Notes: generated by a model from the sequence alone, not told the origin. 34,323 nucleotides of DNA from Halobiforma nitratireducens JCM 10879 (GCF_000337895.1 NZ_AOMA01000116.1:19717-54039), one strand, 5' to 3'. Positions 16,723 through 25,481 are shown, counted from the stretch's first letter. Numbers and translations: made by a program.

Positions 16723-16926
16723 GTGCGACCGTCGTCGGCGAACGCAAACAGTCCACGGCTTGCAATTTCCGCCGCTTTCAGGGGCCGTTCCTGAAGATTT
16801 CCCGAAACGGGATTCGACGGCCACGCAGATCGCGGGTCGGGTCCGACCGTTCGATCACGTTTCGAGATACCTGCGTCAAGACCCGGAATCAAGACCTTGA
16901 TAGCAGTTCATTGTATACTGCCGACG

Positions 16927-18453
16927 ATGGCAACAGATCAGGCCGAGACCGGAGGGGAAAGTCACGGAGATACCTACGAACGGTTCGAAAGACGCGTACA
17001 GCGGATTTCGAACGTCTCGAACGCTGCGGGCGTGCTACGGTGGGACCAGGAGGTCGTCATGCCCGAAGACGGGACCCCCGCTCGTGCCCAGCAGCTCTCG
17101 ACGCTGTCTTCGCTCGGACACGAGCTGCTGACCGACGACGAGACCGGCGAGCTGCTCGCGGAGCTCGAGGAGAGCGACCTCACCGGCGAGCAGGCCGCAG
17201 TCGTCCGTGAAATCCGTCGGCAGTACGATCGTGAGACCAGCGTGCCACAGGAGCTGGTCGAGGAGATTTCGGAGACGACCGCCAACGCACATCCGAAGTG
17301 GAAGAAAGCGAAGGAAAACGACGACTTCGAGACGTTCGCCCCGACGCTCGAGAAACTCGTCGAGCTGAAACGGGAGTACGCCGAACACGTCGATCCCGAC
17401 GCCGATCCGTACGCCGTGCTCTTCGCGGAGTACGAACCGTATCTGGACCTCGAGACTGCAGAGCGCGTCCTCGAGCGGCTCCGAGACGAACTGGTCGCGC
17501 TGATCGAGGAGATCGACGCGAGTGACGCCGACCTCGAGACCGACGCCTTCAGTGGCGAGTTCGACGACGACGATCAGGAGGCGCTGGCCCGCGACGTCCT
17601 CGACTCGCTTGGCTACGACTGGGATCGCGGCCGTCTCGACACCGCACCGCACCCGTTCTCCTCGGGGACGCAGTTCGACGCCCGGGTGACGACCCGGTTC
17701 GAGGAGGACGATCTGCTCGGCTCGATCACGTCGACGATCCACGAGTTCGGCCACGCCAACTACACGCTCGGCCTGCCCGACGACGGCTACGGCACCCCCC
17801 TCGGCGAGTCGCGGGACCTCTCGGTCCACGAGTCCCAGTCGCGGCTCTGGGAGAACCACGTCGGCCGCTCCCGGCCGTTCTGGGAGCAGTTCCTGCCGAT
17901 CGCTCGCGAGCGGTTCGCGGAGCTCGAGGACGTCACGCCCGAAGAGGCCTACGAGGCCGCGAACCAGGTCTACGACGACAACCTCATCCGGGTCGAAGCG
18001 GACGAACTCACCTACCACCTCCACATCGTCATCCGGTTCGAGATCGAACGTGAACTGCTCTCGGGCGATCTCGAGGTCGCTGACGTGCCCGAGGTCTGGA
18101 ACGACAAGTACGAGGAGTATCTGGGGGTCCGCCCCGAGACCGACGCCGAGGGCTGTCTGCAGGACATCCACTGGTCGCACGGCTCCTTTGGCTACTTCCC
18201 GACCTACTCGCTGGGCTCGGTGCTGGCCGCACAGCTCTATGCCGCCGCAGAAGACGATCTCGGCGACCTTGACGACGACATCCGTGCCGGCGAGTTCGAC
18301 GACCTCAACGGCTGGCTCCGCGAGAACGTCCACCAGCACGGCTGCCGGTACACCACGCCCGAGTTGATCGAGCAGGCGACCGGCGAGTCGTTCACCGCCG
18401 ACTACTTCCTCGAGTACGTCGAGGAGAAGTACGGCGAGCTGTACGACCTCTGA
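16927..18453 (+). CDS. M32 (Taq-type) carboxypeptidase, copy 1
   Basis: 508 aa cytoplasmic zinc metallocarboxypeptidase. The HEFGH zinc motif is at 272-276, with the third ligand and family signature HESQSRLWENHVGR shortly after. Other M32 blocks: LRWDQEVVMPEDGTPAR near 39, TYHLHIVIRFEIE near 360, GCLQDIHWS near 416. The protein is highly acidic. The ATG is chosen over an in-frame TTG ten codons earlier. Followed after 129 nt by a full-length paralogue, also 508 aa, on the same strand. Role: C-terminal trimming of peptides for amino acid recovery. Confidence 0.93.
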   Translation: MATDQAETGGESHGDTYERFERRVQRISNVSNAAGVLRWDQEVVMPEDGTPARAQQLSTLSSLGHELLTDDETGELLAELEESDLTGEQAAVVREIRRQYDRETSVPQELVEEISETTANAHPKWKKAKENDDFETFAPTLEKLVELKREYAEHVDPDADPYAVLFAEYEPYLDLETAERVLERLRDELVALIEEIDASDADLETDAFSGEFDDDDQEALARDVLDSLGYDWDRGRLDTAPHPFSSGTQFDARVTTRFEEDDLLGSITSTIHEFGHANYTLGLPDDGYGTPLGESRDLSVHESQSRLWENHVGRSRPFWEQFLPIARERFAELEDVTPEEAYEAANQVYDDNLIRVEADELTYHLHIVIRFEIERELLSGDLEVADVPEVWNDKYEEYLGVRPETDAEGCLQDIHWSHGSFGYFPTYSLGSVLAAQLYAAAEDDLGDLDDDIRAGEFDDLNGWLRENVHQHGCRYTTPELIEQATGESFTADYFLEYVEEKYGELYDL

Positions 18454-18542
18454 CCGTCGACGGCCGAACGAAGGCGAGGCTTTCTTTCGACTTGCCACCA
18501 CCTCGAGCAGCGCTATCGTTCGTACCTCGGTCGCCCCTTCCC

Positions 18543-18555
18543 GAGGTTTTAGTAT
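18543..18555 (+). promoter_or_regulatory. TATA-like box of the second M32 gene
   Basis: GAGGTTTTAGTAT about 28-40 nt before the ATG at 18583. It suggests the second copy also has its own promoter. Confidence 0.4.
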
Positions 18556-18582
18556 CGTTCCCCCGATCCTTCGAAACGAAAT

Positions 18583-20109
18583 ATGGCAACTGCCGACGAA
18601 TCTCACGACGTGGAGAGCGCGCCGGAGGCGTACCACGACCTCCTCGAGCGTGCCGAGAAGCTGACGAACCTCGAGATGGCGTCGATGGCGCTGGGGTGGG
18701 ACCAGCGCGTGATGATGCCCGAAGGTGGGACGCCGGCCCGGGCGGGGCAGCTCTCGACGATTTCGGGCGTGAGCCACGACCTGCTGGTCGACGACGAGGT
18801 AGGGGAGTGGCTCGCGGAACTCGAGTCCGTCGACCTGACCGACGAGCAAGCGGCTGTCGTCCGCGAGATGCGACGGGAGTACGAACGATCCGCGGAGGTC
18901 CCCTCCGAGCTCGTCGAACGTCTCACCGCTCACCAGGCCGAAGCCCAGCAGGTCTGGCAGGAGGCGAAAGGCGAGGACGACTTCGAGCAGTTCGCGCCCG
19001 CTCTCGAGCAGCTTCGGGACCTCCACCGCGAGCGAGCGGCGGCGATCGACCCCGACGCGAACCCCTACCGGGTGCTCTACGAGGACAGTCAGCCGTACCT
19101 GCCCCTCGAGACCGTCGAGGACATCTTTGAGGACCTCCGCGACGGGCTGGTCCCGTTGATCGAGCGAATCGAGGAGGACGGCCGGGAGCTCCCGTCGGTG
19201 TTTCGCGATCCGGAGTACACGTACGACGAGGCCGACCAGATGGCCCTCTCGGAGGCAGTCGTCGACCTGCTCGGCTACCCCGAGGAACACGGCCGCCTCG
19301 ATACCGCGCCCCACCCGTTCATGTCAGGCAATCAGTTCGACGCCCGGATCACCACCCGGTTCAAGGAGTCAGACCCGATCGACGCGCTGACGGCGACGAT
19401 CCACGAGTTCGGTCACGCGAGCTACCAGCTCGGCTTACCGAAAGACGAGTACGGCAACCCGCTCGGCCAGTCACGATCCTCGGGCGTCCACGAATCCCAG
19501 TCGCGGTTCTGGGAGAACCACGTCGGCCGTACGAAGCCGTTCTGGGAGCTGTTCCTCCCACGGATGAAAGCACAGTTCCCGCACCTCGAGGACGTGACCG
19601 TCGACGAGGCGTACGCGGCGGTCAACCGGATCTATCCCGAGAACCTGATCCGCGTCGAAGCGGACGAACTCACCTACCACCTGCACATCATCCTCCGGTG
19701 TGAGATCGACCGAGCGTTCGTCGAGGGCGACCTCGAGGTCTCGGAGATTCCGGCAGTCTGGAACGACAAGATGGAGGAGTATCTCGGCGTGCGTCCCGAG
19801 ACCGACGCGGAGGGGTGTCTGCAGGACACCCACTGGTCGGCGAGCTTCGCCGTGTTCCAGGGCTATACCGTCGGCAGCGTCCTGGCCGCGCAACTGGACG
19901 CGACGATTCGGGACGACCTCGACGTCGACGGGCTCGTCCGGGAGGGCGAGTTCGAGCCGATCTGGGAGTGGATGACCGACCACGTCCACCGGTACGGCCA
20001 GCGGTATCCGACCGAGGAGTTGATCGAGGTCGCGACCGGCGAACCGCTGACTGCCGACTACTTCCTCGAGTACGTCGAGGAGAAGTACGGCGAGTTGTAC
20101 GATCTCTAG
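18583..20109 (+). CDS. M32 (Taq-type) carboxypeptidase, copy 2
   Basis: 508 aa, same length and architecture as the preceding gene. HEFGH is at 274-278, followed by HESQSRFWENHVGRTKPFW. The last 14 residues (YFLEYVEEKYGELYDL region) are the same in both copies, but the N-terminal third and the middle differ strongly, so the duplication is old. Catalytic motifs are intact in both, so both are probably active, perhaps with different peptide preference. Convergent with the site-2 protease gene, 22 nt between the stops. Confidence 0.93.
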   Translation: MATADESHDVESAPEAYHDLLERAEKLTNLEMASMALGWDQRVMMPEGGTPARAGQLSTISGVSHDLLVDDEVGEWLAELESVDLTDEQAAVVREMRREYERSAEVPSELVERLTAHQAEAQQVWQEAKGEDDFEQFAPALEQLRDLHRERAAAIDPDANPYRVLYEDSQPYLPLETVEDIFEDLRDGLVPLIERIEEDGRELPSVFRDPEYTYDEADQMALSEAVVDLLGYPEEHGRLDTAPHPFMSGNQFDARITTRFKESDPIDALTATIHEFGHASYQLGLPKDEYGNPLGQSRSSGVHESQSRFWENHVGRTKPFWELFLPRMKAQFPHLEDVTVDEAYAAVNRIYPENLIRVEADELTYHLHIILRCEIDRAFVEGDLEVSEIPAVWNDKMEEYLGVRPETDAEGCLQDTHWSASFAVFQGYTVGSVLAAQLDATIRDDLDVDGLVREGEFEPIWEWMTDHVHRYGQRYPTEELIEVATGEPLTADYFLEYVEEKYGELYDL

Positions 20110-20131
20110 GACGCCCGTTCCTCGCGACCGA

Positions 20132-21280
20132 TCACATCGCCGTCCGCTCGAACGGGCCGGGAGCGCCAAGTTCCCGGCGCAGTTGCATGATCTCTCCGAG
20201 GTCCCGTCTGGAGACGGTGCCGACGGGATCGCCGTCCTCGAGGACGACGACGAGCGGCTCCCGCCCCATCGCTCGAAGCACCTCGAAGGCGGGTGTCTCG
20301 AGTCCGACGTGAGCGACCTCGTCGGTCATGACCTCGCGGACGGTCGTCGTCTCGAAGGCAGATCGATCGACCTGCCCCAGGTCCGAGAGCGTCACCAGCC
20401 CGACGATCTCGTCGTTGTCGGTGACGACGAACTCGCTACGGCGATTCTCGAAGAGATCGGTCGCAACGTCGGCAAGCGTCGCGTCGGCTGCCACCGACCG
20501 TGCCGGCTGATCCATCACGTCAGCTGCGAGCACGCCCCGCAGCAGTTCCTCGAGGGCGATCGTGCGTGACTCGGTCGTCGCCGCGACGTAGACGAAGAGC
20601 GCGACGAGCACGAGGAGCGGATTGCCGCCCAGGACGCCGACGACGGCGAACAACAGCGCGAAGATCGTTCCGATCCGGGCAGCGATCCGCGTCGCGGTCA
20701 CGTACGACAACCACCGACCCAGCAGCGCCCGGAGGACGCGCCCGCCGTCCATCGGAAACGCCGGGAGCATGTTGAAGATCGCGAGCACGACGTTGATCAG
20801 CGCGAGCCAGCCGACGACGAAGAGGACGAGCGGCAGTCCCCCCGGAATCACCTGCAGGAGACGCGCAAAGACCACCGCGAGTAAGAGACTCGTGAGCGGT
20901 CCCGCGACGGCGATCCAGAACTCCCGGTTCCACTCTCTGGGCATCGACTCGAGGGCAGCTAAGCCGCCGAAAATCCAGAGAGTGATCGACTCGGTACCGA
21001 TGTCGTACCGACGGGCGGCGTAAGCGTGGCCCAGTTCGTGGACGGCGACGCTGAAAAAGAGGCCGACGGCCCCTGCGAGGCCGATCAGCCACGGCGTCGC
21101 ACCCTCCTCGAGTGGAGCGACTTCGAGCGTCGCCGGCGCGAGCGAATCGATAGCCGAGGCGTAGATGCCGATCTGACCACCTTCGGCGATCAGATAGACG
21201 AGTACGGGCAACAACACCAGCAGCGAGACGTTGATCCGGATCGGAATACTCCCGATCGTCGTGAGGTGAAAGTTTCGCAT
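20132..21280 (-). CDS. site-2 protease (M50) with C-terminal CBS pair
   Basis: 382 aa intramembrane zinc protease. Zinc motif HELGH at 81-85 in a hydrophobic helix, and the second M50 motif NMLPAFPMDGGR at 170-181 with Asp178 as ligand. About six membrane helices lie between residues 15 and 245. Residues 253-375 form two CBS motifs (ADVMDQPARSV..., then REVMTDEVAHV...), which may bind adenine nucleotides and gate activity. The CBS-tailed layout is a known archaeal/bacterial S2P subtype. The start at 21280 is preferred over a frame reaching 21553, which runs into the promoter and coding region of the divergent gene. Substrate unknown. Confidence 0.93.
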   Translation of the reverse strand: MRNFHLTTIGSIPIRINVSLLVLLPVLVYLIAEGGQIGIYASAIDSLAPATLEVAPLEEGATPWLIGLAGAVGLFFSVAVHELGHAYAARRYDIGTESITLWIFGGLAALESMPREWNREFWIAVAGPLTSLLLAVVFARLLQVIPGGLPLVLFVVGWLALINVVLAIFNMLPAFPMDGGRVLRALLGRWLSYVTATRIAARIGTIFALLFAVVGVLGGNPLLVLVALFVYVAATTESRTIALEELLRGVLAADVMDQPARSVAADATLADVATDLFENRRSEFVVTDNDEIVGLVTLSDLGQVDRSAFETTTVREVMTDEVAHVGLETPAFEVLRAMGREPLVVVLEDGDPVGTVSRRDLGEIMQLRRELGAPGPFERTAM

Positions 21281-21360
21281 TCGGAACGAACGACGGACGG
21301 TCCCCACTTGAGTATCGGGTGTCTCCGACTCGTCGCGGGGTCGGTACGCCCGGCGGGACA

Positions 21361-21369
21361 CATATATTT
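21361..21369 (+). promoter_or_regulatory. TATA box of the third YdjM-like gene
   Basis: CATATATTT centred 30 nt before the ATG at 21395, inside the short divergent region with the site-2 protease gene. Confidence 0.6.
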
Positions 21370-21394
21370 GGATGGGCCATAGGATCGGGCCAGG

Positions 21395-22000
21395 ATGATG
21401 GTGACGACTCACGTGCTGGTGGGGCTCGTCGTTGCCCTGCCGGTCGTCTTCCTCGCGCCGGACCACGCGCCGGCGGCCCTCGCCGCCGGCCTCGTCGGCG
21501 GACTCTTTCCGGACCTCGACGTCGTCGCGACCCACCGAAAGACCCTCCACCATCCCGTCGTCGCCGCGTTCGGTGCCGCCGCCGCGGTGCCGCTTGCAGT
21601 CGTCGTCCCCACGGACGCGACGATCGCGCTCGTCACGTTCCTGGCCGCGGCCGCGTTACACTGTGTCGGCGACCTCGCGAGCTGTGGCATCGGCGCACGA
21701 CCCTGGACTAACCCGCCGTCGAACCGCGCCGTCTACGATCACGTCCGCGGGCAGTGGGTGCCACCGCGACGATGGGTCCGGTACGACGGCTCGCCCGAGG
21801 ACCTCGCGTTCGCATCGGCGCTCGCTGTCCCCCTGCTGGCCGTCCTCGAGGGACCGTGGACGATACTCGTCGCCCTCCTGATCGCCGTCTCGGTCGGGTA
21901 CACGGTCACGCGGAAGCGACTCGAGGACCTCGCCCGCTGGGGCGTTCGCTACCTCCCACCCCGGCTGCACGTGTACGTCCCTGATCGATACCTCGCGTGA
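21395..22000 (+). CDS. YdjM/DUF457-like membrane protein
   Basis: 201 aa with hydrophobic helices near 8-25, 28-40, 55-72, 75-92 and 148-170. It carries the better-kept putative metal motif of the family: FPDLDVVATHRKTLHHP near 38-54. The tail (RWGVRYLPPRLHVYVPDRYLA) is basic/aromatic. It is a relative of the tandem pair at 9047-10437 but not a close copy. Two ATG codons in a row open the frame (21395 and 21398). Function of the family is not firmly known; annotated as metal-dependent hydrolase. Confidence 0.8.
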   Translation: MMVTTHVLVGLVVALPVVFLAPDHAPAALAAGLVGGLFPDLDVVATHRKTLHHPVVAAFGAAAAVPLAVVVPTDATIALVTFLAAAALHCVGDLASCGIGARPWTNPPSNRAVYDHVRGQWVPPRRWVRYDGSPEDLAFASALAVPLLAVLEGPWTILVALLIAVSVGYTVTRKRLEDLARWGVRYLPPRLHVYVPDRYLA

Positions 22001-22096
22001 GGCGATCGACGATAGACTGCCAATGGAGCCAGCCCGGCGACGGGTGACGGAACACATATGGGACAGGTACCGAAACTATCCGACACGTAGATCGAG

Positions 22097-22735
22097 ATGG
22101 CCGACGTCGAACTCGTCAACAATCGGTGGGGGGACCGGACTGTCGACGAACAGCTCCGGACGCTGTTCGAGGAAGACGGGACGATCTACCTCGTCACCGG
22201 ATTCTTCACCTACAACGCCTACCACACGCTTCGGCCGGACATCGAGGCGTTTCTCTCGCGCTCGTCGGAGAACGAACTGGTGATCGTCGTCGGCCCCGCG
22301 GCAGACCAGTTCTCCGCCACGATCGCCCGCGATCTGTGGCGGCTCGATAGCGGGGACCAAGTCCACCTCCACAAGTACCCGGACGGGTTCCTCCACGCGA
22401 AGCTGTACGTCCGCACCGGCGAGAAGCCCGCCGTCATCATCGGCTCCGCGAACCTCACCCAGGTCGCATTCGAGCAAAACCTCGAGTTGAGTGCCTACGT
22501 CGAGGGGACCGGGCCCGGCGACGAACGGATCGCACCGTTCGTCGACTGGATCGACGACTTGCTCGAGGTCTGTGAGCCGATCACCCGACGGGATCTGTTC
22601 AAGCCCGTCATGCTGGCGAGGACGGTGACAAACTGGGCGAAGAAGGGGAAACTCCTCCCCTCACGGGCGGTCTTCGGTCACCGCGCGTCGTACGTCGTGC
22701 TGGTTATCCTTTTGGGGCTGTTCCTGTTTTCCTGA
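22097..22735 (+). CDS. tail-anchored phospholipase D-like protein
   Basis: 212 aa with one PLD active-site motif: His100 and Lys102 in LHAKLYVR, followed by GSANLT (116-121) and Glu130 of NLEL, the usual H-K...GS.N layout. The preceding part (28-70) has the alternating strands of a PLD half-domain, so the protein would work as a dimer like BfiI/Nuc-type nucleases. A basic stretch (AKKGKLLPSR, 181-190) precedes one hydrophobic helix, 199-212, at the very C-terminus, so the catalytic domain should face the cytoplasm on the membrane. Substrate could be phospholipid or nucleic acid. It stands alone between a YdjM-like gene and a Usp gene; no defence partner is seen. Confidence 0.85.
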   Translation: MADVELVNNRWGDRTVDEQLRTLFEEDGTIYLVTGFFTYNAYHTLRPDIEAFLSRSSENELVIVVGPAADQFSATIARDLWRLDSGDQVHLHKYPDGFLHAKLYVRTGEKPAVIIGSANLTQVAFEQNLELSAYVEGTGPGDERIAPFVDWIDDLLEVCEPITRRDLFKPVMLARTVTNWAKKGKLLPSRAVFGHRASYVVLVILLGLFLFS

Positions 22736-22797
22736 GAGAGATCGGGGGGAGGGGGATCGACTACTGGTCGACTACTGACGGCGGGATGGCACAAACC

Positions 22798-22803
22798 CTT
22801 ATG
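22798..22803 (+). promoter_or_regulatory. TATA box of the usp gene, with tandem 11-nt repeat upstream
   Basis: CTTATG centred 27 nt before the ATG at 22827. Just upstream, 22757-22778 is two adjacent copies of TCGACTACTGR, ten of eleven bases alike, a possible regulator site. Confidence 0.5.
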
Positions 22804-22826
22804 CGTCGAATGCGTCTTGTTGCAGT

Positions 22827-23255
22827 ATGGAGACGCCCCACGACCGCGATCTGCTCGGTCACGTTCTGATCCCCGTCGCACATCCCGAGGACGCTCGCAA
22901 GACCGCGAAGGAACTCGCCCGGTACGACCCCGGCCGCGTGACGACGCTGCACGTCGTCGAAAAGGGCGGAGGCGTCCCCGACAAGACGCCTGTCGAACAC
23001 TCCGAAGAGATGGCAACGGAATCGTACGCCGCCGTTCGGGACGTGTTTCCGGACGCCAACGAGCACACGGCCTACGCTCGGAACGTGGTCGAGGCCATCT
23101 TCGAGGCCGCCGAGGAAGTCGAAGCCAGCGCAATCGTCTACCGATCCCGCGGCGGGAACCGGTTGCTGCAGTTCCTCTCGGGCGACCTCTCGGTGAAGCT
23201 GGTGACCCAGGCCGACCGGCCCGTCGTCGCCTTGCCCGCTCTCGAGGACGACTGA
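22827..23255 (+). CDS. universal stress protein (UspA family)
   Basis: 142 aa. The single Usp domain starts with the strand HVLIPVAHPEDARKTAKEL and ends with LSVKLVTQADRPVVALP. The usual ATP-binding Gly-x2-Gly-x9-Gly-Ser is replaced by SRGGNRLLQFLSGDLS (about 118-133), which keeps part of the pattern, so nucleotide binding is uncertain. A TATA box 27 nt upstream supports a leaderless start. Role: stress adaptation, unspecific. Confidence 0.88.
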   Translation: METPHDRDLLGHVLIPVAHPEDARKTAKELARYDPGRVTTLHVVEKGGGVPDKTPVEHSEEMATESYAAVRDVFPDANEHTAYARNVVEAIFEAAEEVEASAIVYRSRGGNRLLQFLSGDLSVKLVTQADRPVVALPALEDD

Positions 23256-23497
23256 GGCAGGGACCGATGAGGCCGGAAGCGACGAGCATCGCGACCCGGG
23301 TCCGTCGGAGTTCTGTGGATCGTCTGGTATCTACGTTCAGACCCAGGTCGGCGAGCAGAATCGACGCTGGACCGCCGGGGTAGTACCGCTCTGTCTCCGT
23401 CACGGCCCCGCTCGAGGACGTGGCGACGGGTGAAGAGGAAGCGCCGACGACGCGGCGTTCGAAACCGATTTGGAGTGCGGCGGGATCGGTTCACTCG

Positions 23498-24295
23498 ATG
23501 ACCGCCCACACCAGCGACGGCACCGACACCGGAAACGGCAGCGACGACAGGAACGACAACGGTACGCTCGCGGACGCAGTGTCGATCGTCACCGGCGCGA
23601 GTTCGGGGATCGGCGCGGCGACCTGTCGTCGGCTCGCGGCCGCGGGATCGAACGTCGTCCTCGCAGCCCGAAGCGAGGATCGGCTGCGGGAACTGGCAGC
23701 CGACCTCGAGGACGACCACGGCGTCGAGACGCTCGTCGTCCCGACGAACGTCCGCGAGGAGGACGACGTCGACGGACTGATCGACGAGACGGTTGGGACG
23801 TTCGGCGGGATCGACGTGCTGGTGAACAACGCCGGCCTCTCACGAGGGAGCGACGTCGCCGAGATGGCGACCGACGACTACGAGACGATCCAGGAGACCA
23901 ACGTCGACGGCGTCTTCTACGCGACCCGAGCCGCGATCCCACACGTCAGCGAGCGCGAGGGACACCTGATCTTCGTAGGGAGTTTCGCCGGCCAGTATCC
24001 GCGGTCGTTCAACCCCGTCTACGCCGCCTCGAAGTGGTGGACTCGCGGTTTCGCCAAGAGCGTCGCGGCGCAGGTCGGCGACGACGGTGTCGGCGTGACG
24101 ATCGTGAATCCAGCGGAGGTCCGCTCGGAGTTCGAGGCGACCGACGGGAAGACCTTCGCCGAACACTTCGGCGAAGACGAGGCCAGCGAACCCGAGGAGG
24201 TCGCCGATGCGATCGTCTTCGCCGCGAGCCGGAACGGCTCGAGCGTGAGCGAACTCGATATCAACCGGCGGGACAAGTTCGCGGACGGGTTCTAG
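23498..24295 (+). CDS. short-chain dehydrogenase/reductase
   Basis: 265 aa classical SDR. Cofactor loop TGASSGIG (32-39), NNAG (110-113), catalytic Ser162, Tyr175 and Lys179 (YAASK), with the normal 13-residue Ser-Tyr spacing. The first 24 residues are a low-complexity acidic Asp/Asn/Thr extension. Arg58 after the second strand (AARSE) suggests preference for NADP(H). The ATG at 23498 is preferred over one 26 codons earlier because the extra part is basic and the AT-rich stretch near 23463 fits a promoter. Substrate unknown. Confidence 0.9.
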   Translation: MTAHTSDGTDTGNGSDDRNDNGTLADAVSIVTGASSGIGAATCRRLAAAGSNVVLAARSEDRLRELAADLEDDHGVETLVVPTNVREEDDVDGLIDETVGTFGGIDVLVNNAGLSRGSDVAEMATDDYETIQETNVDGVFYATRAAIPHVSEREGHLIFVGSFAGQYPRSFNPVYAASKWWTRGFAKSVAAQVGDDGVGVTIVNPAEVRSEFEATDGKTFAEHFGEDEASEPEEVADAIVFAASRNGSSVSELDINRRDKFADGF

Positions 24296-24549
24296 TCCTC
24301 TCGAGTGGCGCGGCCTCGAGACGAGAAGGCGGGGCCGATCACGACGTCGTCCTAGAGTATGACGTGTTCCGAACGGCGACACTGGACTGGGAATTTAAAA
24401 ACAACCAAATGTGTGGTTATAGACATAGTTTCCCATTACCACCCGAACAAATACGGCTAGCTACCCGTTTGACACTCGAAACCACGTTTTGAGTTCATGT
24501 CAACACATGGCAAATATCTTTACCAGAACCGGGTCGAAAACGGCGACGT
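24296..24549. promoter_or_regulatory. AT-rich intergenic region with small inverted repeats
   Basis: 254 bases with no gene. The right half is clearly AT-richer than the flanks. It holds AACCA-N6-TGGTT (24404-24419), CATGT-N4-ACATG (24496-24509) and a TATA-like AATATCTTTA (24513-24522) 28-37 nt before the next ATG. The CATGT repeat lies just upstream of that TATA box and may be an operator. Confidence 0.45.
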
Positions 24550-24939
24550 ATGAAGCCAGCAAGCGAGTTCGACTATCTCGAGTACGAGGAGCGAGGCAGT
24601 GTCGGGATCTGGTCCATGGAAGACTTCGCATCGTACTACAACAGCGGGGAAATACAAGACGGGGAAGAACACTATCGGGAACATGCATCCGAGGATGAGA
24701 TGAACGCGACGGTCCTGGTTCTTGACAACTCCGGCAACCTCGGTACCGAAGTCAGAAACTCCCTCGAACACATCAACGAGAAGTGGTCGGAGCTGGCCAA
24801 CGACGTCGGTGTCGACCGGGTCGCATTCGTCGCCGACGGGATGATGGGATCAGCGCTCAAGGCGAACGTTGATACGGACACCGAGATGCAGTCGTTCGAC
24901 GGCGTCGACGAAGCCGTCGAGTGGTGCCAGCAGGCCTGA
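24550..24939 (+). CDS. STAS/SpoIIAA-like small protein
   Basis: 129 aa acidic soluble protein. The second half alternates strand and helix: ATVLVLDNSGN, then a helix, VDRVAFVADG, ALKANV, and EMQSFDGVDEAVEW at the end. This pattern, with an ending like ...FDG.DEA..W, is that of SpoIIAA-like/STAS proteins. The first 45 residues (FDYLEYEERGSVGIWSMEDF) match the leading strand and a partner helix. Family call moderate. It stands alone between an AT-rich promoter region and a non-coding stretch. Function unknown. Confidence 0.72.
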   Translation: MKPASEFDYLEYEERGSVGIWSMEDFASYYNSGEIQDGEEHYREHASEDEMNATVLVLDNSGNLGTEVRNSLEHINEKWSELANDVGVDRVAFVADGMMGSALKANVDTDTEMQSFDGVDEAVEWCQQA

Positions 24940-25252
24940 CTGCCGGTACGGATCAGTCGAGCCAGGCAACGTTCTTGGAGAGCAAGACGCTCTATCTCGT
25001 GGCCGAAATCTGTCCAGACAACCGGTATCCTGTCGGATACCGGACGAGGCGGAGCTGATCGTGAATTCGGAGTCGTCGCCCAACGAAACGCCCAGTCGAG
25101 GGCCCCGCCAACTGCGGCCGCGACGGGTCGGGACCGATCACGACCTCGTCCTCGAGCAGTACTCGGGCCGACGAGAACGTGGGTGAGTAGTCACGGTCTC
25201 GGTTGGTAATTGAAGGCATAATAACATCTTATACCGAACATTGAAACAGGGG
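24940..25252. other. non-coding stretch with a perfect hairpin
   Basis: No supportable gene. 25022-25043 is CCGGTATCC-TGTC-GGATACCGG, a perfect nine-base stem with a 4-nt loop. 25134-25156 matches 24335-24357 at 21 of 23 bases in the same orientation, so the STAS-like gene is bracketed by an imperfect direct repeat. A CTTATA box at 25228-25234 precedes the first leader copy. Confidence 0.6.
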
Positions 25253-25270
25253 AACAGTGTCGGTAGTACC

Positions 25271-25412
25271 CGTATGTACTGTACTCAGCCTCCCGGAAAT
25301 CGCACTGTTCGTACGGTGGAATCCAGCGGTCGGCTCCTCGAAAAACACGTACGACGCCTGCTCGACGGCAACGTTGCCGGCGTCTTCTGTGAGTCCGAAC
25401 GGAGGAACCGAT
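25271..25412 (+). repeat. diverged leader sequence, copy A
   Basis: About 140 nt resembling copy B at 25750-25885, which directly precedes mgtE. The best-kept part is 25337-25388: CTCGAA.AACA.GTACGA, CCTGCTCGAC and GCCGGCGTCTTCT. Like copy B it is preceded by a TATA box and ends in GGAGGA (25401-25406) plus ATG (25413), but here only 28 codons follow (to 25499). It holds a 14-bp palindrome CGGCAACGTTGCCG (25366-25379) not kept in copy B. Three frames stay open through the core, so it cannot be said whether it is RNA leader, coding on the plus strand, or coding on the minus strand. Confidence 0.6.
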
Positions 25413-25481
25413 ATGGGGAACCACCGACGCTCTAAGCACGTCGCCGTCCCCGAGTCGCGTTCGAGTGCCACCACCGCCACC

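Noticed and set aside
17035..19314. A 759-codon minus-strand frame across both M32 genes
   Set aside because: It runs antisense through two conserved peptidase genes and has no recognisable domain. Its length reflects the lack of antisense stops in this codon usage.
23256..23491. Minus-strand frame with TERYYPGGPASILLADLG and RRSTELRRTRVAMLVAS
   Set aside because: It looks somewhat like a real haloarchaeal peptide, but has no stop before running antisense into the usp gene and no family I recognise. It could be a remnant; not supportable as a gene.
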